In this document: positions 1 to 6,314 of the stretch, one piece after another
Position numbering within the stretch: position 1 is the stretch's first letter
Layout of the letters: each line of letters starts with the position of its first letter
Source of the DNA: a virus
Virus record (IMG/VR): IMGVR_UViG_3300036791_000806
Span: 1 to 34,437 of that record
Length of the DNA: 34,437 bases
Reading direction: 5' to 3' (one strand)
Program-made: the position numbers and the translations under genes
The notes under the pieces: generated by a model
What the model saw: the letters and a program-made list of their open reading frames with translations, nothing else
Databases searched by the model: none
What the model was told of the DNA's origin: nothing

Positions 1-2
1 CG

Positions 3-1187
3 CCCGCCGGCTATACCCTCGACGAGCCCGGAACTACTCCGCACGTCACCTCGAGCGTCATCTTCCCGGCCGCCGCGCCTCCCGATCCCAGTCTCGACGC
101 GCTTCCCGAGCACCTGAAGAACGAAGGGTTCCTTGATTCGGCATGGCACGCGATCACGGGAATTTTTTCGACGGCCAAGAGCGCCTTTACGGGCGAATAC
201 AGCCAACAGACCGAGGACCAGATCAAGCAAATGGCCGAGCTGCAAAAATCCGGCACGCCCGAGCAAAAGCACGCATTCGCACGCGATGTGCTGCTTACCA
301 ACATTCCGCTGGCGTCGACGGTTTACAAACTGTTCCAGGGTAACCCGGCCGGCGCGGCGGGCGACATAGCCGGTATGGCGACCCTGCCAGTTGCCGCCAA
401 GGTAGTCCCGATGGTTGCGGGCGGGGTGGGGACCCTTGCCGGCAAGGCGTTGAACGTCGCCGAGAGTCCCGTAACCCGCGACGTTGTCGGCATGGTTTCG
501 CCGCGGCTGCCGTACGCCCTCAATAACGCTCTACGGCTCAAGCGGGCCGTAGACGCCTTACGCGGAGTGACGCCGACAGCCCCCGGCGAGGCAGTGCCGG
601 TGACCGTTCCGTTATCCACTACCACTCAGTCTCCGCAGGCGCTGCGATCCGCGGCGCCGCAGACGCCGGGATATCAGCCACCCGCTAGCGGCACATTACC
701 GGGCGCCGTGACGCCGGCAGCTACCGCGACCGGCGCATCGCTCGCGACCGATCCGCTGTTTCTGGACAGTCTCGCGCGCTCTCAGGCAGGCAAGAGCTTC
801 TCACGGCTCACGGCTGACCAACAGGCAAGTGTTCGTGACATCGCAGAACGGATCACGAGCCAGCAAGCTCCGCCGGCCGCGGCGGCACCTCCGCCTGGGG
901 AAGCCGCTCCGCCGGCCGGGGCGCCTCCGCGAAAGAACGCGAAGTTCTCCGAGATCGCGCGCGACGCCAAAAGCAATCAGCTCGCGCAGGCCCTCTTCGA
1001 TAGCGGCATCCCCTCAAGTGACGCGCAGCAGATGGAAGCGTCCCATTGGCAAACCCTCGCCGATGCCACCGGGCAGAATGTTCCGAGCGAAGTGACGATG
1101 GCACAGACCCTCTTCAAGCTGCGCCAGCTCGAGCAACGCTTCCAGTTCTTCCAACGTACCCGCGGGCCCGTGCCGCCGCAGCAGTAA
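3..1187 (+). CDS. C-terminal part of a putative virion/ejection protein (5' truncated)
   Basis: The frame is open from base 3, so the gene starts outside the window; an internal ATG at 231 is not a convincing start because the upstream codons read as normal protein. About 394 residues remain. The sequence is rich in Ala, Pro and Gln. It has a hydrophobic glycine-rich stretch around bases 380-460 (MVAGGVGTLAGKAL), a long low-complexity linker, a Pro-rich spacer (APPPGEAAPPAGAPP), and an alpha-helical end with LFKLRQLEQRFQFF. No enzyme motif is visible. This make-up, and its place just before the recombinase at the presumed end of the late operon, fit an internal or DNA-ejection protein, possibly the continuation of the gene starting at 34387. 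The function is inferred only from composition and context. Confidence 0.7.
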   Translation, partial: PAGYTLDEPGTTPHVTSSVIFPAAAPPDPSLDALPEHLKNEGFLDSAWHAITGIFSTAKSAFTGEYSQQTEDQIKQMAELQKSGTPEQKHAFARDVLLTNIPLASTVYKLFQGNPAGAAGDIAGMATLPVAAKVVPMVAGGVGTLAGKALNVAESPVTRDVVGMVSPRLPYALNNALRLKRAVDALRGVTPTAPGEAVPVTVPLSTTTQSPQALRSAAPQTPGYQPPASGTLPGAVTPAATATGASLATDPLFLDSLARSQAGKSFSRLTADQQASVRDIAERITSQQAPPAAAAPPPGEAAPPAGAPPRKNAKFSEIARDAKSNQLAQALFDSGIPSSDAQQMEASHWQTLADATGQNVPSEVTMAQTLFKLRQLEQRFQFFQRTRGPVPPQQ

Positions 1188-1196
1188 GATAAGGCC

Positions 1197-1778
1197 ATGC
1201 TCTGTGCCATTTATTGCCGCGTCTCGACAGAAGACCAGAACTGCGACCTCCAACTTTCCGAGTTGCGCGAGTACGCGGAGCGGAGAAAATGGCTTGTGTT
1301 CGCGGAGTACGTCGATAGCGGGTGGAGCGGCGCCAAGGCATCGCGGCCGCAACTAAACAAACTGATGCGTGACGCCAGCCAGCACAGATTCGACACGATC
1401 CTGGTCTGGAAGCTCGACCGATTCGGACGCAGCGTTTTGAATTTCGTCGAGCAACTGGAAAAGCTCGAGTCTTACGGCGTTGGCTTCATGTGCATCTCGC
1501 AGTCCATCGATACGAGCCTGTCGAGCCCCACCTCAAAACTACTAATGCATATTCTTGCGGCCGTTGCCGAGTTCGAGCGGTCCATGATCATGGAACGTGT
1601 ACGCGCCGGCATGAAAGCCGCCAAGCACCGCGGCGTCCATTGCGGGCGCAAGTCTAAGATCTTCGACCACGACAAGGCGCTCCAGATGCGGCAGCTCGGC
1701 AAGACCGAGCGCCAGATCGCGCGGGCGCTACGCCTGGGCAACGGCACGGTTCACCGTTTGCTCGCGGCGCAGAAATAA
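1197..1778 (+). CDS. Small serine recombinase (resolvase/invertase family)
   Basis: This 193-residue protein has the catalytic domain of serine recombinases. Residues 6-11 are YCRVST, with Ser10 as the expected nucleophile and Arg8 beside it. KLDRFGRS at residues 72-79 supplies the other active-site arginines. The long E helix follows (about 115-145), and residues 155-190 form a Hin-like helix-turn-helix (TERQIARALRLGNGTVHRLL). The length matches small resolvases and invertases, not the 450-700 residue large serine integrases. It lies 9 bases after the preceding stop and is followed by a repeat-containing non-coding region. It could integrate the phage, resolve multimers or invert a segment. 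I found no obvious invertible fibre segment, so resolution or integration is more likely. Confidence 0.95.
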   Translation: MLCAIYCRVSTEDQNCDLQLSELREYAERRKWLVFAEYVDSGWSGAKASRPQLNKLMRDASQHRFDTILVWKLDRFGRSVLNFVEQLEKLESYGVGFMCISQSIDTSLSSPTSKLLMHILAAVAEFERSMIMERVRAGMKAAKHRGVHCGRKSKIFDHDKALQMRQLGKTERQIARALRLGNGTVHRLLAAQK

Positions 1779-1796
1779 GCCGCATTCAGCCGCATT
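1778..1796. repeat. Tandem 9-base direct repeat at recombinase stop
   Basis: AGCCGCATT occurs at 1778-1786 and 1788-1796, separated by one C. The first copy overlaps the recombinase stop codon. Confidence 0.6.
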
Positions 1797-1867
1797 TCCC
1801 CAACAAATACAGACACTTTGCCGGCCTTTCCTGGGCCGCAAATCCGCTCGAAACCCCGCAAAATCTT

Positions 1868-2134
1868 GCTCCAAAAGGGTGTCGCGAGCGAGCTTTCTAA
1901 GTGATTGATTCCCGGCAGGGGTATTTTGGCGCTTTCGCGCTCCGCAAGGAGTACCTTTCAGAGCAGACGCCATACTCCGCGAAATCTGAGGGTTTCGTAG
2001 GTTTATGAAAGCCTGGACTTTAGCAAAACGCAACCCTGCCGCGAGACGCGCCGCCCGTTTCGAAAACCCGTTTACGGGAGGCTAAAGGGCCACTGTTACA
2101 GCGTGTTGCGTGCTCGAAAAGGGTGTCGGAAGCG
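1868..2134. repeat. Pair of 23-base direct repeats, 244 bases apart
   Basis: Bases 1868-1890 and 2112-2134 share the core GCTC-N-AAAAGGGTGTCG and end in AGCG or GAGCG, with three mismatches over 23 bases. They bracket the non-coding region next to the serine recombinase, so they may be recombinase or regulator binding sites; this is inference. Confidence 0.55.
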
Positions 2135-2140
2135 GCACTC

Positions 2141-2159
2141 TGCGCGGCAAAGCCGCGCA
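2141..2159 (-). terminator. Hairpin directly after the minus-strand operon
   Basis: Perfect 8-base stem TGCGCGGC / GCCGCGCA with an AAA loop. On the minus strand it begins right after the stop codon of the 2160-2480 gene, so it probably ends or stabilises that operon's mRNA. No T-run follows, so it is not a classical intrinsic terminator. Confidence 0.5.
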
Positions 2160-2480
2160 TCACGCCTTTACCAGAGTCTCCAAAACATCCTGGGTATCGA
2201 TATCGCCTTCCCAGTAGGAGACGAGCGTGGCGCGGTTCAACTCGATCCACGCCGTGAGCAGGGCGAGCGCGCTCGATTCCAGCGCGCCCTCGATGACGGC
2301 CACCTCGGGGCGGATGCTAACTACGGCCACATCACCCGGCATCGCCGCAGCCTTATGCGAAATCCTCACGCATGCATCATGGCGGGCACCGCAACACACT
2401 GAGATCCAAATCACAAAGGGCAGCCCGGTGCGTTTCGGCGACAAGTTCGCCATCTCGTAAGGAGCCTCCGCCATTTTCAC
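2160..2480 (-). CDS. Conserved-looking small protein, function unknown
   Basis: Last gene of the five-gene minus-strand operon. The frame opens with GTG at 2480, overlapping the previous stop as GTGA; an ATG two codons later (2474) is an alternative, giving 106 or 104 residues. The sequence looks like a folded globular protein: a beta-type middle (GLPFVIWISV, VAVVSIRPEVAVIEG) and an amphipathic end with WIELNRATLVSYWEGDID. The pattern W-I-x-L-N-R ... YW-x-GDI resembles small bacterial proteins of unknown function related to toxin-antitoxin type DUFs, but this is recollection and not a firm family assignment. A hairpin follows the stop. Confidence 0.7.
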   Translation of the reverse strand: MKMAEAPYEMANLSPKRTGLPFVIWISVCCGARHDACVRISHKAAAMPGDVAVVSIRPEVAVIEGALESSALALLTAWIELNRATLVSYWEGDIDTQDVLETLVKA

Positions 2481-2863
2481 TTCCCCTTCTTCTTCTGGGT
2501 CTTTTGTGGGGTCCGCTTTTTGACCAGGCGAGGCCTCGGACGCGCGAGGAGCCAGCGATCAATGCAGTCTTGACAGCGGTGCCGCTTATCCTCCGAGAGC
2601 CCCCCGAAGCCGGTGACGCTGTGACCGCACTCGAGTTCGAGCGTGTCGCAGAGCAAATCGCGCGGTGTCCGCTTGACCACTTTGCGGTGAAACTTATTCT
2701 CTGCGTCCATCTTCCGCGCCTGTAGTATCACGTCAGGCGGCAAACTCTCCAGGGCTTTGCGCTTTTTGTCTCTCGCCTGCATTTCGGCCAGACTCTCGTC
2801 TAACCGCTTCTGACTCTCGTCCAGCCGCTTCTGGATTTCCGTAAATCCCTCGCTCTTCTTCAT
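2477..2863 (-). CDS. Coiled-coil protein with a cysteine/histidine zinc-type cluster
   Basis: This 128-residue protein starts with a heptad-like repeat (QKRLDESQKRLDESLAEM, residues 11-28). A basic linker follows, then a likely metal site made of ECGH and C-x-x-C (ECGHSVTG ... HRCQDC, roughly residues 78-99). The C-terminus is very basic (KKRTPQKTQKKKGK). Tail and cluster suggest nucleic-acid binding, though this is inference. Its ATG overlaps the upstream stop as ATGA, and its own stop overlaps the next gene's GTG, so translation is probably coupled along the operon. I do not recognise the family. Confidence 0.75.
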   Translation of the reverse strand: MKKSEGFTEIQKRLDESQKRLDESLAEMQARDKKRKALESLPPDVILQARKMDAENKFHRKVVKRTPRDLLCDTLELECGHSVTGFGGLSEDKRHRCQDCIDRWLLARPRPRLVKKRTPQKTQKKKGK

Positions 2864-3150
2864 TTGTGCCGCGCCTCCATCTCCGAGTGTTCACCCGTTA
2901 GGGTGCTCGCCCACACGGCCAGGATGAGAGCCACTCCCCACGGCATGTGAACTGTGAAAAGAACAAGAACAATCGCCAAAAAGAGCAGGCCGCCTTTATT
3001 TACCGGACCGCCTTTCTTACGCGGCATCTGCGCAACCTGCGCTCTTGCGGGCGTAAGTGGCGCCGGCCTCCGCGCGGCTGTCAGACCTGGCGGTTTGCAC
3101 CAGGCCGACCGGATCCCATGAAAGATCGCTAGAAACAGGATGGAATTCAT
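2860..3150 (-). CDS. Small membrane protein
   Basis: The frame starts at ATG 3150, directly after the upstream TAA, giving 96 residues. An in-frame ATG at 3027 with an AGG upstream is an alternative that would remove a Pro/Arg-rich lead-in of uncertain reality. The core is hydrophobic (LLFLAIVLVLFTVHMPWGVA, then LILAVWASTL), giving one long or two short membrane helices, preceded by a basic segment (MPRKKGGPVNKGG) that favours a cytoplasmic N-terminus. The tail is hydrophilic (GEHSEMEARHK). It could be a membrane partner of the other operon products, a superinfection-exclusion protein or a holin-like protein. Nothing decides between these. Confidence 0.65.
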   Translation of the reverse strand: MNSILFLAIFHGIRSAWCKPPGLTAARRPAPLTPARAQVAQMPRKKGGPVNKGGLLFLAIVLVLFTVHMPWGVALILAVWASTLTGEHSEMEARHK

Positions 3151-3384
3151 TTAGGCTTTCTTCCCCCTCCCACGACCGCCGGCCAGGCCGGCCTTGCGCG
3201 CAATCTCGCTGCGCTGTTCAGGGGTTAACTTTCGCTTTCGTCCTTTGGCGCTGACCTTCCCACCTTGGCGCGCAAATTCCGTGCGCTCTTCCGGCGACAT
3301 GGATGCCATGCGGGCACGGCCGCCTTTCTTGCCCCCCAATCGACCCAGTGCGACAGCGGCGGGATTTTTACGCTTTGTCGCCAT
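3151..3384 (-). CDS. Small basic GG-x-x-GG / SPEER-motif protein
   Basis: A 77-residue basic protein with GRLGGKKGGRAR (residues 14-25) and two similar helices, MSPEERTEFARQGGK (about 29-43) and LTPEQRSEIARKAG (about 53-66), ending in GGRGRGKKA. This pattern of glycine pairs and S/TPEER helices resembles KGG-type stress or histone-H1-like bacterial proteins, so DNA or RNA binding is likely but unproven. The start overlaps the upstream gene by 17 bases, and the stop TAA is directly followed by the next ATG. Similar SPAER helices occur in the 7523-7756 protein, hinting at a shared fold. Confidence 0.75.
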   Translation of the reverse strand: MATKRKNPAAVALGRLGGKKGGRARMASMSPEERTEFARQGGKVSAKGRKRKLTPEQRSEIARKAGLAGGRGRGKKA

Positions 3385-3586
3385 TGTCCTCTCCGTCCTC
3401 TCCGTTCAATGCTTCCAGATAGGCGGCCATAGCGATCATGATGGCTCGCCGTCCCTGACGTTCCCGCTCATCTAAACGCTGCTGCGCCTCGGCGTGCGTC
3501 GCGACGCTCGCATGCAGTTCCTGGCAGGTAGCATGCAGCGATTCGGTCGATTGCCTTAAAAACTCCAGCCTTTCATCGATGGTCAT
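3368..3586 (-). CDS. Short IDER coiled-coil protein, first gene of the minus operon
   Basis: A 72-residue helical protein starting MTIDERLEFLRQSTESL, with heptad-like leucines, a second helix (AEAQQRLDERERQGRR), a short apolar stretch (AIMIAMAAYLEAL) and an acidic tail. The N-terminus resembles that of the protein at 18000-18323 (MYPLSIDERIEQLE), so the two may be paralogues or members of a common phage/host family. It is the promoter-proximal gene of the operon reading left from the divergent regulatory region 3587-3716. Function unknown; an oligomerising or adaptor role is a guess. Confidence 0.7.
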   Translation of the reverse strand: MTIDERLEFLRQSTESLHATCQELHASVATHAEAQQRLDERERQGRRAIMIAMAAYLEALNGEDGEDNGDKA

Positions 3587-3605
3587 AAGTTAAACCTATC
3601 ACAAA

Positions 3606-3675
3606 ACCGCTCTTGTTGGCTATTGGGGTGAAATCTACATCTTTTCTATTGCAAGACCGCTCTTGTTAAGCTATT
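3606..3675. promoter_or_regulatory. Divergent control region with a repeated operator-like element
   Basis: ACCGCTCTTGTT followed by GCTATT occurs at 3606-3624 and, with one extra base, at 3656-3675. The two copies start exactly 50 bases apart, close to five DNA turns, between divergent operons. This is the expected layout for binding sites of a repressor controlling both directions. Confidence 0.6.
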
Positions 3676-3677
3676 CT
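3649..3677 (+). promoter_or_regulatory. Candidate promoter of the early/recombination operon
   Basis: TTGCAA (3649-3654), a 17-base spacer and TATTCT (3672-3677) match a sigma-70 type promoter moderately (4 of 6 in each box). The second operator-like repeat fills the spacer and overlaps the -10 box, so a bound protein would block transcription. A ribosome site AAGGA (3705-3709) precedes the first gene. Confidence 0.5.
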
Positions 3678-3716
3678 TGGAATGTAGCCGAGGGGCTTTA
3701 AACCAAGGACAAAACA

Positions 3717-4001
3717 ATGTACACAACGATGGATCAAGACGAACGGGACGACCTCCGGTGGGAGTACCGCTTCGAGCGCTTCGACGAGAACCTGGGCGAT
3801 TGCCACCTCTGCGGCGAGCCTCTGGCGAACTGCTCGACCACCACCCGCGACGAAGAGACAGTGCATACGCGCTGCCACAACCGCGCAGTCGAGCTGGCCG
3901 AGGAGATGGCCGCGGAGTTCGATGACGCGCAGCCGCGGCTCCAGCCTGTCGGTAAAGGCCCGCAGCAGGCCGGCCTGTTCCCCGTGAAGGAGGTGGCGTA
4001 A
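3717..4001 (+). CDS. Small zinc-finger-like protein opening the early operon
   Basis: This 94-residue acidic protein has a compact cysteine/histidine set: CHLC (29-32), Cys39, and HTRCH (50-54), spaced like a treble-clef or DksA/TraR-type knuckle. The rest is helical and charged. An AAGGA ribosome site lies seven bases before the ATG. The stop is one base upstream of the ERF gene, and an AAGGAGG inside its end serves that gene. The context suggests a role in phage recombination or transcription control, but the family is not recognised. Confidence 0.75.
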   Translation: MYTTMDQDERDDLRWEYRFERFDENLGDCHLCGEPLANCSTTTRDEETVHTRCHNRAVELAEEMAAEFDDAQPRLQPVGKGPQQAGLFPVKEVA

Positions 4002-4002
4002 C

Positions 4003-4782
4003 ATGGCCGCCCCCTCTCTCACCCCAGGTGTGGACTTCCTCCCGGAGGTCTACCAGGCCATCTGCAAAGTGCAAAAGGAACTCAGCCGGGACGGTATCGC
4101 CAAGAACCGGAAGAACCAACAGCAGGGCTACAACTTCCGGGGGATCGACGACGTGTACAACAGCATCTCCGCGCTGCTCGCCGGGGCGGACCTCTGCATC
4201 CTGCCCCGGATGGCCGAACGGACCCAGGAAGAGCGCGTCACCCAGAAGGGCGGCACGCTGTTCTACGTCACCGTGCGCGCCGACTTCGATTTCGTTTCCG
4301 CGAAAGACGGCTCCAAACATACCGTGACGATGTACGGCGAAGCAATGGACTCAGCAGACAAGGCCACCAACAAGGCCATGAGCGCCGCCTACAAATACGC
4401 CTGCATGCAGGTCTTTTGCATCCCCACCGAAGGCATGGAAGATGCCGACGGCACCACACCTACACCCGCGCCGAAGCCCGCACTGGTAAAGCCCCAGCCG
4501 GCAGTCGCCAGGATCGAAGAACTCCCGGACTACGAGTACGAGGAAGTCCTCGAGGAGGGGCCCTCAGAGGTGGCAGAGCAACTGAAGGAGTCGCTCTCGA
4601 TCGCGGGGGCCTTCGCACAACTCAAGGTCCGCTACGAGGCCATCGGCTCCATCAAGACCTACTACGCCGTCCTCGGACTGTACGGGAAGCAGCACGCCAA
4701 TTTCACCGACATCAGGGAAGCGAAGGACTGCTACAAGGACATGCTGGCCGATATCCGGAAGCGGGAAGCGGGGCGCCAGTGA
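4003..4782 (+). CDS. erf: ERF-family single-strand annealing recombinase
   Basis: This 259-residue protein matches the ERF superfamily (P22 Erf). It has the signature YNFRGIDDVYN (residues 43-53), a preceding KNRKNQQQ, the beta-rich core with FYVTVRADFDF, and TNKAMSAAYKYACMQ toward the end of the domain (about residue 150). ERF proteins anneal complementary single strands and promote RecA-independent recombination and genome circularisation. After the core come a Pro-rich linker and an acidic tail (YEYEEVLEEGP), with a separate helical end from about 190 that is probably protein-contacting. A strong AAGGAGG site precedes the ATG. Its stop overlaps the next gene's GTG start. Confidence 0.93.
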   Translation: MAAPSLTPGVDFLPEVYQAICKVQKELSRDGIAKNRKNQQQGYNFRGIDDVYNSISALLAGADLCILPRMAERTQEERVTQKGGTLFYVTVRADFDFVSAKDGSKHTVTMYGEAMDSADKATNKAMSAAYKYACMQVFCIPTEGMEDADGTTPTPAPKPALVKPQPAVARIEELPDYEYEEVLEEGPSEVAEQLKESLSIAGAFAQLKVRYEAIGSIKTYYAVLGLYGKQHANFTDIREAKDCYKDMLADIRKREAGRQ

Positions 4783-5033
4783 GCCCGCTCGAGGCGAACA
4801 CGGCAGCTCACCGGATTGCGCTCGCGTCCGGTTTCGAGTACGTGCGCGAGTACCGGCGCATCGAGGTCACCGACCTGGCCGCGCTCAAGGCGGCAGGGTA
4901 CACGGTCTCGAAGCCTAAGCCCGATTACCAGCGCATCGTGGAGGCCCTGGACGAGGGCAGGGAAGTGCCGGGATGCACGCTGGCCGGCGTGGAATACGTG
5001 CTGCGGCCGCGGCTGGCAGGCGGCGACGAATGA
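4779..5033 (+). CDS. Small hypothetical protein, GTGA-coupled to ERF
   Basis: The most plausible start is GTG at 4779, overlapping the ERF stop as GTGA and giving 84 residues; longer upstream reading in this frame lies inside the ERF gene and is a shadow. The protein has a helical N-terminus (ANTAAHRIALASGFEYVREY), a central VTDLAALKAAGYTVSKPKPD, and an end that reads like a small mixed alpha/beta fold (GVEYVLRPRLAGGDE). The spacing pattern and overlaps on both sides argue it is translated. I do not recognise a family. Confidence 0.65.
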   Translation: MSPLEANTAAHRIALASGFEYVREYRRIEVTDLAALKAAGYTVSKPKPDYQRIVEALDEGREVPGCTLAGVEYVLRPRLAGGDE

Positions 5034-5122
5034 ACCTGTACACGCTCAAGCTCGCCGGCAAGGTCCTGCTCGCGATCCTCTGCTTCCTGGCGATTTGCTG
5101 GCTCCTGCAGGGCGGACGATGA
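5030..5122 (+). CDS. 30-residue single-span membrane peptide
   Basis: A tiny gene: ATG at 5030 overlaps the previous stop (ATGA) and its TGA overlaps the next ATG at 5119. The product is a short polar head (MNLYTLKLAGK), one membrane helix (VLLAILCFLAICWLL) and a QGGR end. Two-sided coupling supports real translation. It resembles the 31-residue peptide at 5481-5576, which has the same plan and also ends in Gly-Arg. Function unknown; a holin-like or host-membrane modulator role is possible. Confidence 0.55.
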   Translation: MNLYTLKLAGKVLLAILCFLAICWLLQGGR

Positions 5123-5478
5123 ACTCCCGCTCCCTGTACTTCGCAATTCACGGGGAGCGTCCGAAACGCCGCTCTCCCCGCGCCCGGCGCCGCGGGCCGG
5201 CCCGCGACTGGCGCTACCTCGCCTGGATCCGCTCTCTACCGTGTCTCCTTTGCGGATGCAAGGCCGAGGCCGCGCACACCGGCAACGACGGCGGGACATC
5301 GCAGAAGGCAAGCGATTACTCCGCGGTCCCCCTGTGCCACCACTGCCACCAGTCGGGCCAGAATTCGTACCACAAGCTCACGAGAGGCCCCTTCGAGGCC
5401 TTCCACAACGTCAACCTGGCGGGTTTGGTGCGCCGCCTTACCAGTGCGTGGTTCGCCCACGCAAGCGAGGTGAAGTAA
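5119..5478 (+). CDS. Ref/HNH-type nuclease of the recombination module
   Basis: From the coupled ATG at 5119 the protein is 119 residues. A basic arm (RPKRRSPRARRRGPARD) is followed by CLLCGCK (42-48), AHTG (52-55), SQKASDYSAVPLCHHCH (61-77) and a His at 85. The Cys pairs and KASDY-x-xxPLC-x-x-CH pattern match the zinc-bound nuclease domain of the P1 Ref family (RecA-dependent HNH-like nuclease), although this is shorter than Ref itself. Ref-like enzymes cut DNA at RecA filaments or D-loops. Placement two genes after ERF supports a recombination role; identification is from motif memory. Confidence 0.8.
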   Translation: MNSRSLYFAIHGERPKRRSPRARRRGPARDWRYLAWIRSLPCLLCGCKAEAAHTGNDGGTSQKASDYSAVPLCHHCHQSGQNSYHKLTRGPFEAFHNVNLAGLVRRLTSAWFAHASEVK

Positions 5479-5480
5479 CC

Positions 5481-5576
5481 ATGCGCGAGTATTTGCGTGC
5501 CATCTGGGGAGGAATCGGCGGCCTCATCCTGCTATTGCTTGTGGCTCTGGTTGCTCTTACGATGGAGGGGCGATGA
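5481..5576 (+). CDS. 31-residue single-span membrane peptide
   Basis: ATG at 5481 follows the nuclease stop by two bases, with an AGGTGAAG ribosome site. The peptide has a short charged head (MREYLRAIWGG), one strong helix (IGGLILLLLVALVALTM) and ends EGR. Its TGA overlaps the next ATG at 5573. The plan matches the 5030-5122 peptide, so the operon carries two such products. Function unknown. Confidence 0.6.
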   Translation: MREYLRAIWGGIGGLILLLLVALVALTMEGR

Positions 5577-5821
5577 GCAAACTGGCGAGCGAGTGGGAGA
5601 TTCGGCCCATTCAGCCGAAGTCGATATTCAGGATGAACTTTTGCTCTGAGGGTACGTGCTCTTCCCCTGCCACGCACTACCTTGTGCTTCTACCGCAACC
5701 GCGAACCATGCGGCAGCGGGAGTCTCGTATGCGGCGGTGCGAGAAGCACGCCAGAGAGAACGCCGAGCGTATGGGATTAGCGTTTCCCGAACAACTCACC
5801 CGCCATGAGGGGTCTCTTTAA
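5573..5821 (+). CDS. Small basic hypothetical protein
   Basis: An 82-residue protein coupled by ATGA to the membrane peptide before it and by TAATG to the gene after it. It has two cysteines early (FCSEGTCSSPATHYL) and one more with a nearby His (MRRCEKHARENAERMG), which could make a small zinc site of the CxxxxC...CxxH kind. The remainder is basic and helical. No family recognised. Confidence 0.65.
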   Translation: MSKLASEWEIRPIQPKSIFRMNFCSEGTCSSPATHYLVLLPQPRTMRQRESRMRRCEKHARENAERMGLAFPEQLTRHEGSL

Positions 5822-6102
5822 TGAGCGAACCCGGCTACTGGATCAACGAAACCAGCGGAGTGCTGGCGCCTGCGGTCAAACGCTATCTCGACGGTGAACT
5901 GGAGATGGCTGATATCCCGGTCATCAGAGCGTATCTGCGCCAGTGGATCGGTTCCTCGGTCTGGGACGAGAATCCTCACCAGGATGCGGACAGCGCCAGA
6001 CAACTGGCGAACCTGCGGTCGCGCGTGGATACGATTTCGACCCGCCCCGATCTCGATGCGTGGCTGAACACCGCGATCGACATGGGGATGGATCCGCTAT
6101 GA
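5821..6102 (+). CDS. Small acidic hypothetical protein
   Basis: A 93-residue protein starting inside the previous stop (TAATG). It is mostly helical, with LAPAVKRYLDGELEMADI, IRAYLRQWI and DLDAWLNTAIDMGMD. Two tryptophans sit in amphipathic helices, which suggests a soluble globular protein. Its ATG-overlapped end is coupled to 6099. Function unknown. Confidence 0.7.
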   Translation: MSEPGYWINETSGVLAPAVKRYLDGELEMADIPVIRAYLRQWIGSSVWDENPHQDADSARQLANLRSRVDTISTRPDLDAWLNTAIDMGMDPL

Positions 6103-6314
6103 GCGAAGAGAAACTGCCCGACGATAGTAGACACGCCTATAAATCGACTGCTTGCTATCACGAACTGCATGAGCGTTGCCGTCGGACTTGCAAATTTTGC
6201 GGGGCGGAATGTGGATGTAAATGCCATAAGGCAGAATCAGCGCAGCAGCCGGAACCATTCGGCGCACTGCCTCTTGGCCTCGGAAAGAGCAGCACTCCGG
6301 ACAGGCCGTTATGA
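6099..6314 (+). CDS. Cysteine-rich miniprotein
   Basis: Coupled start at ATG 6099 (ATGA) gives 71 residues. The centre is dense in metal-type ligands: CYHELHERCRRTCKFCG and then ECGCKCHK, with C-x-x-C and C-x-C-x-x-H spacing, likely binding one or two zinc ions. The C-terminal third (GALPLGLGKSSTPDRPL) looks unstructured. Such proteins in phage early operons are often nucleic-acid or host-protein binders, but nothing specific can be assigned. Confidence 0.6.
   Translation: MSEEKLPDDSRHAYKSTACYHELHERCRRTCKFCGAECGCKCHKAESAQQPEPFGALPLGLGKSSTPDRPL

Larger units (their letters stand above)
1779..2159. other. Non-coding region beside the recombinase (candidate att/res region)
   Basis: No convincing gene lies here; the short minus-strand frame across 1728-2033 overlaps the recombinase and looks random. 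The stretch holds a tandem repeat at the recombinase stop codon, a 23-base imperfect direct repeat 244 bases apart, and a strong hairpin at its right end, each listed separately. Position next to a recombinase gene is typical for an attachment or resolution site, but no crossover dinucleotide can be assigned from sequence alone. Confidence 0.5.

Noticed and set aside
1905-1920. Sequence GATTGATTCCCGGCAGGGG looks like the end of a tRNA T-arm
   Set aside because: No acceptor or anticodon arm could be fitted around it, so a tRNA or attachment half-site is not supported.
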